Positions 1 through 5,505 of a stretch of DNA of 7,036 nt are shown here, one piece after another. The stretch is from contig JADFLK010000115.1 of NCBI GenBank assembly GCA_022564455.1, positions 1 through 7,036 of the forward strand, written 5' to 3'. The position numbers and the translations under genes are program-made. Under the pieces are notes generated by a model that made no database searches, was not told the DNA's origin, and was given only the letters and a program-made list of their open reading frames with translations. The DNA comes from Bacteroidota bacterium. GTDB lineage: Bacteria > Bacteroidota > Rhodothermia > Rhodothermales > Rubricoccaceae. Within the stretch, counting starts at the first letter, position 1; each line of letters begins with the position of its first letter.

Positions 1-212
1 CTTTCTTGGCGAAAAGAAAAAGACCGGTGCCGCTTGACCCTGATCCAAAGAACTCATTTGCCTTTATGCACTCCTCAAGCCGTATTGCTCCTCTGGCTCC
101 GGTCGAGATGGCGAAGAGTGTTCGGATGTTCCGGATGCCGAAGCGCTCCTCGAACGCATTGCGTTGCGAGGCGGACTTCGGCTGCCATGATGCCCACTAA
201 AGGAGCATTTTC
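1..212. other. No intact gene; possible remnants of coding sequence in + frame 2
   Basis: No convincing complete gene is visible. On the plus strand, frame 2 reads FLGEKKKTGAA and then stops at TGA 35-37, which could be the C-terminal tail of a gene entering from the left. After a second TGA at 41-43 the same frame is open to TGA 188-190. Its last part (about 107-187) has protein-like composition and GNN-rich codons, for example DAEALLERIALRGGLRLP, but no start codon is seen. The other two forward frames give basic, Ser/Arg/Cys-rich translations that look non-coding. The simplest reading is a decayed gene or the end of one. I do not recognise a family. Confidence 0.3.
201..205 (+). promoter_or_regulatory. 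Shine-Dalgarno AGGAG for the HEPN gene
   Basis: AGGAG lies 7 bases before the TTG at 213 and 13 bases before the in-frame ATG at 219. The spacing favours the TTG as the true start. It is the only strong Shine-Dalgarno sequence ahead of any gene in this window. Confidence 0.6.
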
Positions 213-587
213 TTGAAGATGGATGATTTCGTCAAGGCAGAAGCAGAGCGTCGCGTAGAACAGCTGTCATACAAATCTCTGGATACTCTCGCCGAATTCT
301 TCAAGGACCGTTTCGGCCTGGAACTCTTCCCGGAGAACGAACGCGACATAGTGCTCGAGGCTATCGAAGTTCGAAACATTTCAGTCCACAATCGTTGCAT
401 CATCAATCAGCGATTCTGCAATCGGACTGGCGAGGATGAGTCAAAGATCGGGAAGAGAAAGGAGCTGTTTGTCGACGTGTTGGAGCGGCTCGAGCCGATC
501 CTGTGTGGTGGTGTAAGTCGCCTTGACAAGGCAGCTAAAGCCGCACTCCGGTTGAAGCGAATCCGCTTCGGCGACCTCAATGATTAG
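213..587 (+). CDS. Small HEPN-domain protein with R-x4-H motif (putative RNase/toxin-like)
   Basis: This 124-residue, probably cytoplasmic protein is mostly predicted helix. Its key feature is R54-N-I-S-V-H59, followed by N60-R61, which matches the R-x4-6-H active-site motif of HEPN proteins. HEPN proteins are helical-bundle ribonucleases found in toxin-antitoxin, abortive-infection and CRISPR accessory systems. Before the motif lies an acidic helix ending LEAIEVRN; after it come a charged segment and a further helix (about 80-118) rich in Arg/Lys/Leu. The TTG start at 213 is preferred because AGGAG sits 7 bases upstream; ATG at 219 would remove only two residues. Larger HEPN-like proteins often carry this block in their C-terminal half, so the gene may be an N-terminally shortened version, and the remnant-like sequence upstream would fit that. 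No nucleotidyltransferase or antitoxin partner is visible on either side. The HEPN call rests on one motif plus helical context. RNase activity is inferred, not shown. Confidence 0.6.
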   Translation: MKMDDFVKAEAERRVEQLSYKSLDTLAEFFKDRFGLELFPENERDIVLEAIEVRNISVHNRCIINQRFCNRTGEDESKIGKRKELFVDVLERLEPILCGGVSRLDKAAKAALRLKRIRFGDLND

Positions 588-588
588 A

Positions 589-607
589 AGCCACATAACA
601 AGTGGCT
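589..607. repeat. Perfect 6-bp inverted repeat directly after the HEPN stop
   Basis: AGCCAC (589-594) and GTGGCT (602-607) are exact reverse complements around a 7-base spacer, starting two bases after the TAG stop codon. No T-run follows, so it is not a standard intrinsic terminator. The segment ACATAACAAGTGGCTGCACC resembles the R''/L'' half of an integron attC site, but no matching R' half lies at normal attC distance. Confidence 0.4.
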
Positions 608-658
608 GCACCAGCAGCAAAACCATCTACTGTACTGCCGGTCTTCGTACTCTGTGGG

Positions 659-673
659 ATGCCTCGTAGGCAT
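659..673. repeat. Small perfect palindrome in the HEPN/hydroxylase intergenic gap
   Basis: ATGCCT (659-664) and AGGCAT (668-673) pair perfectly around a 3-base loop. It lies in the 200-base gap between two genes whose 3' ends face each other. Neither strand has a T-run after it, so a terminator role is not supported, though a weak bidirectional stop is possible. Nothing else recognisable is seen in this gap. Confidence 0.3.
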
Positions 674-788
674 AAGAACAAGCTGCTCAACGATAAAATC
701 GCCGGAAGTAGAAATACTTCTGTGGATCTCCCCTTCTGAACCTACGCGCCAAACAATGGCCACGTCCTCGGTGCAGTCAAGGAGCGTG

Positions 789-2390
789 CTATCGCAGCCC
801 CACCGCTTCTCGCACTCCTCCCGCGGCCATCTTCCAGTCATCCGCGCCGTACACGCCGAACACCTGCCGATCCGGGCGGACGACGATGATGCCCCGCTCG
901 ATTCTCGCCCACTTCGTCAATACCCCCGCCGAGTCGCGGACAGCTACTTCGCCTTCGGTAACCTCGGGCCACGAATTGTCTTTCGATATAACGTGAACGG
1001 CGCGCGTGATGAGTGTCTGCCACGTGGGCAGATCGTCCGCATCCACCCAGGACCGTGGCGAGACACCCAGGCCGATCAGCGCGAAGCCGTCACCGAGAAA
1101 CGCATCGAGCAGGGTGCGTTGGCCATCTTGTGCCTCAACGGTGGGTTGGGGGAGGAGGGTCGGTTTCGGCGCTCTTCCCCCAGAAAAGGCGAGCGGAATG
1201 TGCGGGATGTTGCCTTCCAAGTTCAGCAGTCTTCGCTTTATGGAAGGCACGCTGTGAAGCATCCGAACCGCCGCGTCCCGGATTCGAGCGCCAACGCCCA
1301 CCAGTTGAATGAGCCGCCCCATCCGCACCGCCAATCTAGTGATGGCCTGCACGTGCGGGCGGCGCTCGGCTTCGTAGGAATCGAGCAGTGTGGGATCGGC
1401 AGCATCCTTGGCTACCAGCGCCAGCTTCCAGGCCAGGTTGTGAGCATCCCGAAACCCCGAACACAGCCCCTGCCCCAGGAACGGTGGCATCTGGTGGGCA
1501 GCGTCTCCGGCGATGAGAAAACGCCCCTTTCGCCACCCTCGCGCGGTCACGTCGCGGTACGTGTAGACTGCCGCCCGTTCCACCTCCACAGTATTCGGGT
1601 CAATGTGAGCGCAGAGCAATGCGCGGATGGTTTCCGGCCGCGTCATGGACTCAGGCGTCTCGCCTGGTTTCAGCATAAACTCCCACCGCCGTCGAGGGTC
1701 GGGGAAGGGGACGTAGGTGGTTGGCCGCTTCGGATCGGCGATCTGGAGGAGGCGGCAGGGTATCTCGATTTTTTCCTTGAGAACGACATCTACCACCAAC
1801 CACGGCTGCTCCAAACCGCCTCCCCTCAACGGGCTCTCCATGACCTCCCGTACGACGCTCCATGCGCCGTCGCAGCCAACCAGCCAGGAGGCTGTAACCT
1901 CAAACGGCCCATCCGGCCCACGGCCTCGAAGACGAACGAACGGCCCTTCGTCATCTACCTCCTCGACGGCGCAACCGAGGCGGACGTCCACATTCGAGTA
2001 CCGCCGGATGCCCTCTCGCAGGGCCTTTTCGACGGTTGGTTGGTGGATCAGGGTGGCCGCGGGATGGCCGTACGGCTGTTCCGCGGCCCCCGCTTTTCGA
2101 GCACAAAACAGCACATCTCCCTCGCCCGTCACTACGTCCAGCCCGTCGATAACGCGGTGGGCGGTAAGGGCCTCGCTCAGAACATCGACGGCTTGAAGAA
2201 TGCGGAGAGCTTCGTCGTCGAGATGGGCGGCGCGGGGCAGGGAGTGCGCAGCGGTTTCGCGTTCGAGCACGACGATATGCAGGCCGTACCTGCCCAACAA
2301 GTTTGCCAGCAACGCCCCGACCGGGCCGCAGCCGACAATGGCGATGTCGTATGAGGGTTTAGTTTTCAGCTTGAAAAGTGATGGAGCCAC
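789..2390 (-). CDS. FAD-dependent aromatic monooxygenase, MhpA-like (3-(3-hydroxyphenyl)propionate hydroxylase type)
   Basis: Single-component flavoprotein hydroxylase of the PHBH/MhpA group. Such enzymes use NAD(P)H and O2 to ortho-hydroxylate a phenolic ring in the cytoplasm. Counting from the GTG at 2390 (533 residues), the FAD dinucleotide-binding motif G-C-G-P-V-G is at 20-25 with its ribose-binding Glu at 43. The DG motif (VGCDG) has Asp 174, and the GD motif (IAGDAAHQMPP) has Asp 296. A C-terminal thioredoxin-like domain ends in RPDRQVFG at about 505-512, as in phenol-type hydroxylases. An ATG at 2480 would add 30 residues, but that extension carries rare codons (ATA, TTA), has no family similarity I recognise and would leave only 9 bases to the divergent gene. 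GTG at 2390 is therefore preferred, although neither start has a clear Shine-Dalgarno. No ring-cleavage dioxygenase, hydrolase or regulator lies nearby, so the exact substrate is unknown. The fold and cofactor are secure. Confidence 0.88.
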   Translation of the reverse strand: MAPSLFKLKTKPSYDIAIVGCGPVGALLANLLGRYGLHIVVLERETAAHSLPRAAHLDDEALRILQAVDVLSEALTAHRVIDGLDVVTGEGDVLFCARKAGAAEQPYGHPAATLIHQPTVEKALREGIRRYSNVDVRLGCAVEEVDDEGPFVRLRGRGPDGPFEVTASWLVGCDGAWSVVREVMESPLRGGGLEQPWLVVDVVLKEKIEIPCRLLQIADPKRPTTYVPFPDPRRRWEFMLKPGETPESMTRPETIRALLCAHIDPNTVEVERAAVYTYRDVTARGWRKGRFLIAGDAAHQMPPFLGQGLCSGFRDAHNLAWKLALVAKDAADPTLLDSYEAERRPHVQAITRLAVRMGRLIQLVGVGARIRDAAVRMLHSVPSIKRRLLNLEGNIPHIPLAFSGGRAPKPTLLPQPTVEAQDGQRTLLDAFLGDGFALIGLGVSPRSWVDADDLPTWQTLITRAVHVISKDNSWPEVTEGEVAVRDSAGVLTKWARIERGIIVVRPDRQVFGVYGADDWKMAAGGVREAVGLR

Positions 2391-2489
2391 CGGAATATCC
2401 GACAGACGCCTGGGGGAAGAACAGTGCCCTTGTGCTTTCGGATCATCTTCCGTACCTAAGAGACCTGCTATCCAACCCATCCGAGAGCC

Positions 2490-5018
2490 ATGACCGCCCG
2501 CTTTTTGTCCGTTGTCGCTGTTGTTCTGCTCGTTTCCGCCACTGTTTGGTGGTTGTATCCTCGCGAGTCAAACGAAATTGACTGGGAGGAACAAAAGGGT
2601 GCATTCCATGCTCTGGTGCAGTGGGGTCTTCAGCGCTCGTACCCCGATACCCGGTTTCCGAGCGAGGGCTACATGGCCGCGTTTGCCGAACGGCAGGCCG
2701 TAGCCGCGCGAACAACTGAGCCTGGAACGTTCTGGGAGCCGATGGGGCCCACGAACAATGGAGGCCGAACCCTGGCCATCGCAATCAACCAGGATCGGCC
2801 CGAATCGATCTGGATCGGATCGGCGGGTGGCGGGCTCTGGCGTTCGTACGAAGCTGGTCTCAACGCAAGTTGGGAGCGCGTTACCATGGGTTTCCCGGTT
2901 ACGTCGGCGACGACGATCGCGATTGCGGCGAGCGACACAAACGTGGTCTACGTGGGTACGGGTGAGGTCTACCGGTACCAGGATACGCGGGGCGGCGTGA
3001 TGGACAGGCCAACGCGCGGGAGTTACGGCATTGGTGTCTTGAAGTCGGAAGACGGAGGCGCCAGTTGGAGCCACGTGCTCGATTGGAGCCTCAACCAGGA
3101 GCGCGGCGTGGCGCGTGTTCGCGTGCATCCGATGGACGAGGACGACGTGTGGGCGGCGACCACGGAGGGCGTCTACCACTCCTCCGACGGCGGCGCCACC
3201 TGGGACAACGTCAACCCCGTGATCATGGCGATGGATGTCATCCTGCACCCGACGGATCCCGACATCATCATCTCGGCACACGGCGACCAGGAAAGTGCGG
3301 GGAAGGGGATTTACCGCTCAACCAACGGCGGCACGACGTGGACGCAACTCACAAGCGGCGTCCCCGACGATTTCATCGGGAAGATCATCCTCGATCGCCA
3401 TCCGACCGACATGGATATCGTCTACGCGAGCGTCGGCGATGGCATCACATCGAGCGAAGGAACCGCAACCGAACTCATCAGGACGCTGGACGGCGGCGAT
3501 ACATGGTCGACGGTGACGACACTGAATTATGGCATCTACCAGGGATGGTTTGCCCATTATGTCGGTATCAGCCCGCACGACCCGGACGTGGTCTTTCTTG
3601 CCGGGGTGCCACTTTACCGATCGACGGACGGAGGATTCAACGCAACCAACGTAGGCGGATCGATCCATGTCGATCACCATGCCATCGCGTTTCATCCAAC
3701 CGATCCGGACATCATTTACTTCGCCAATGATGGCGGCATTTTCCGGACAACCAACGGTGGAACCGTGTACGAGGATCTCAATGAAGGATACACCGTGATG
3801 CAATTCTACAACAGCACGGGCCACGCCGCTACCGATTCGCTTGTAGCCATCGCAGGAGCCCAGGACAACGGTACGTGGCTGTGGACCGGATCCAGTACAT
3901 GGACGAAGGTTGGCTTCGGTGACGGGTCGTGGGCTACGATTGACCCAACCGATGCAGATATTCAATACCTGTCGTCGCAGTTCCTGAGCATGTCGCGGAC
4001 ATTGAATCGGTGGGCGTCCAGTTCAGGAATATCGCCGCCGGGAAGTGGTAACCCTACGGCATTTATTGCGCCCTACGCGTTGGCGCCGAGCCAGCCTGAG
4101 CGCTTGTATGCGGGACGTAACATCATCTATCGCTCTGACAACCAAGGCACTAACTGGACGGCCACCAACGGCGGGGTGGAGCTCGACGGCAACGCGGCGC
4201 TGGCTATGGCCGTTTCGCCACAGGACGCGGACGTCGTGTACGTGACAACTGCCCCCGATCGACTGTCCAGCTTTAGTCGAGGCCAGCCTACCGGGGTCCA
4301 CGTAACGCAGAACGGGGGCGATACCTGGACCGACGTGACGGGCACGCTTCCGGATCGCATGTTCATGGATGTCGCCGTCGACCCGACTGACTCGCAAACA
4401 GCCTATGTCACGGCGTCGGGGTTTGGAGCTGGGCACGTCTTCAAGACAACAAATGGCGGCGCCAGTTGGACGGACGTGACGGGAACGTTACCCGATGCCC
4501 CGACGGGTGCCGTTGCCATTGACCCAGCTATCCCCAACGACGTCTACGTCGGCAACGACGTGGGCGTGTTCGTCTCGCGCGACGCGGGGGCCACGTGGGA
4601 GAGCTTTAACGCAGGGCTTCCAGAGGCCGTGATGGTGACGGATTTGGCGATTTCGCCGATGGACCGCAGCCTGCGCGTTGGAACCCACGGAAACGGGATG
4701 TGGAAGCGCCAACTCGAGCGCCTGCCAGTGGTGAACGAGCCCGGAAGCACGCCGAGAGGCTTCGCCCTGGAATCCATCACCCCAAATCCAATGCGCACGG
4801 ATGCAAACATTGCCTTCCGGCTTGAACGCGCAGAGCATGTTCGCATTGCCGTGTACGATCTGCGTGGCCGTGAGGTAGCCATCCTTGTTGACAGAAGCTT
4901 TGCCTCCGGCCGCCACGTGGTACCGTTCCGAACCGATGGCATTGCTTCCGGTTCGTACATAGTTCGATTGGAGGCTGATGGGCGGGCAGCAACAGAGCGG
5001 ATAACGGTGGTGCGGTAG
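2490..5018 (+). CDS. Secreted Asp-box/BNR beta-propeller protein with T9SS type A sorting domain
   Basis: An 842-residue exported protein. Residues 1-23 are a signal peptide or membrane anchor (hydrophobic run FLSVVAVVLLVSATVWW after an N-terminal Arg), without an obvious A-x-A cleavage site. From about 80 to 735 it is built of repeated blades, each with a turn like HPTDPDIIY and then an Asp-box such as S-x-D-G-G-x-T-W. Clear boxes start at residues 186, 231, 277, 332, 378, 420, 549, 606, 653 and 696. Counting degenerate units I find about 14 blades, enough for two seven-bladed propellers, the architecture of sortilin/GH74-like proteins. I could not identify catalytic residues, so no enzyme activity is assigned. 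Residues about 758-842 form the T9SS type A sorting domain (ITPNPMR, VYDLRGREV, SGSYIVRL), which directs passage through the outer membrane and release or anchoring. ATG at 2490 has only GAGAG two bases away, a poor Shine-Dalgarno. The next gene starts 19 bases after the stop, suggesting a shared transcript. Confidence 0.88.
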   Translation: MTARFLSVVAVVLLVSATVWWLYPRESNEIDWEEQKGAFHALVQWGLQRSYPDTRFPSEGYMAAFAERQAVAARTTEPGTFWEPMGPTNNGGRTLAIAINQDRPESIWIGSAGGGLWRSYEAGLNASWERVTMGFPVTSATTIAIAASDTNVVYVGTGEVYRYQDTRGGVMDRPTRGSYGIGVLKSEDGGASWSHVLDWSLNQERGVARVRVHPMDEDDVWAATTEGVYHSSDGGATWDNVNPVIMAMDVILHPTDPDIIISAHGDQESAGKGIYRSTNGGTTWTQLTSGVPDDFIGKIILDRHPTDMDIVYASVGDGITSSEGTATELIRTLDGGDTWSTVTTLNYGIYQGWFAHYVGISPHDPDVVFLAGVPLYRSTDGGFNATNVGGSIHVDHHAIAFHPTDPDIIYFANDGGIFRTTNGGTVYEDLNEGYTVMQFYNSTGHAATDSLVAIAGAQDNGTWLWTGSSTWTKVGFGDGSWATIDPTDADIQYLSSQFLSMSRTLNRWASSSGISPPGSGNPTAFIAPYALAPSQPERLYAGRNIIYRSDNQGTNWTATNGGVELDGNAALAMAVSPQDADVVYVTTAPDRLSSFSRGQPTGVHVTQNGGDTWTDVTGTLPDRMFMDVAVDPTDSQTAYVTASGFGAGHVFKTTNGGASWTDVTGTLPDAPTGAVAIDPAIPNDVYVGNDVGVFVSRDAGATWESFNAGLPEAVMVTDLAISPMDRSLRVGTHGNGMWKRQLERLPVVNEPGSTPRGFALESITPNPMRTDANIAFRLERAEHVRIAVYDLRGREVAILVDRSFASGRHVVPFRTDGIASGSYIVRLEADGRAATERITVVR
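3045..4598 (+). repeat. Ten clear Asp-box (S-x-D-x-G-x-T-W) repeats within the propeller gene
   Basis: The region codes for ten recognisable Asp-box motifs, 42 to 57 residues apart except for one gap of about 129 residues (427-549) where two to three blades are degenerate. The units at residues 606 and 653 are the closest pair: both continue WTDVTGTLPD, and their DNA is also similar (around 4311-4350 and 4452-4491). That suggests a fairly recent internal blade duplication. Confidence 0.8.
4761..5018 (+). other. T9SS type A C-terminal sorting domain (part of the 2490-5018 gene)
   Basis: The last 85 residues follow the type A layout. A PNP motif (TPNPM) comes first, then a strand with AFRLERAEHVRIAVYD, the DLRGREVA turn, a GRH segment, and the final GSYIVRLEADG strand. 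In the known pathway this domain is recognised by the T9SS translocon and usually removed by the PorU protease. It is the main lineage clue in the window. Confidence 0.85.
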
Positions 5019-5037
5019 CAAACCCTGAACTGCAAAT

Positions 5038-5355
5038 ATGAGGAAGCTCATCCCGATCCTTGTTTTCATGGTACCGATGGTTTCTGCCCAAACGTGGGTC
5101 CAATCGGTGACGCCCACTCAGAATGAGCTCGCTGTGGCAACAGGTGCCGGCAACGTTGTCCAGTTCAATCAGACGATGGACGCAGCTACGATAGCGGCCG
5201 ATGCGTTCACCACTACTGGTTCGTACGGTAGCACGTATTTCATTTCCAATGTTCAAAACGACCGGCTGACCAAAACGGCGACTCTCGTTCGCCTGACGCT
5301 GGACAGGCACCCATCCAATCGGGGCCGTGAAGCAGGCGATGGCTGCAGGGCTTGA
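5038..5355 (+). pseudogene. Truncated exported protein with SbsA-type Ig-like domain
   Basis: The open frame encodes 105 residues. Residues 1-17 are a good Sec signal peptide (MRKLIPILVFMVPMVSA, cleavage before Gln18). Residues about 20-84 (SVTPTQNELAVA, then VVQFNQTMDAATI) read like the start of a bacterial Ig-like SbsA/Big_5 domain of the kind found in large cell-surface proteins. From about residue 85 (near 5290) the translation becomes Arg/Gly-rich and unlike the domain, ending at TGA 5353-5355. Neither of the other forward frames resumes the expected domain, so this looks like a truncation by deletion or insertion and not a simple frameshift. It sits 19 bases behind the T9SS-exported propeller gene and has no Shine-Dalgarno. 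A real short protein is possible but less likely. Confidence 0.55.
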
Positions 5356-5361
5356 GGCCCT
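5347..5361. repeat. Perfect inverted repeat spanning the stop of the truncated Ig-domain gene
   Basis: AGGGC (5347-5351) and GCCCT (5357-5361) pair around a TTGAG loop that contains the TGA stop codon. No T-run follows, so a terminator function is doubtful. Confidence 0.3.
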
Positions 5362-5380
5362 TGAACTTGCGCAGATTCAT

Positions 5381-5402
5381 CTTCTGAAGGCTCTCACAGA
5401 AG
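5381..5402. repeat. 6-bp inverted repeat in the junction segment
   Basis: CTTCTG (5381-5386) and CAGAAG (5397-5402) pair perfectly around a 10-base loop, followed by CCCCTTTG. The short T-run is too weak for a confident terminator. An alternative pairing (GGCT 5389-5392 with AGCC 5401-5404) is also possible. It could be structure in the leader of the downstream nuclease gene. Confidence 0.3.
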
Positions 5403-5505
5403 CCCCTTTGATGTCCAGTGGCAATCCGCGGCCGTCGCCTCGCCGCCGAAAACAAATTGTTCAACAGCCTCCAAACGGCTGGATCCATCCGCACATCACA
5501 CGCAC

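Noticed and set aside
588..615. Intrinsic terminator after the HEPN gene
   Set aside because: The stem is only 6 bp with mixed composition, and no T-run follows.
584..841. 85-residue minus-strand frame between the HEPN gene and the hydroxylase
   Set aside because: It overlaps the hydroxylase 3' end in another frame, has no ribosome binding site and ends in a Cys/Trp-rich non-protein-like tail.
654..2354. 566-residue open frame on the plus strand opposite the hydroxylase
   Set aside because: It is antisense to a gene with clear FAD motifs, is rich in Arg/Pro/His and shows no domain. Long shadow frames are expected in GC-rich DNA.
2425..2460. Possible sigma70-type promoter, TTGTGC and TACCTA 17 bases apart, before the propeller gene
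   Set aside because: Only three -35 bases and two -10 bases match the consensus, and this lineage uses a different promoter consensus.
2568..3281. 237-residue minus-strand open frame inside the propeller gene
   Set aside because: The translation is Arg/His/Val-rich and lies opposite well-formed propeller blades; it is a shadow.
3045..4598. CRISPR or tandem DNA repeat array
   Set aside because: The periodicity is at the protein level (propeller blades). Spacing is uneven and most DNA copies are diverged.
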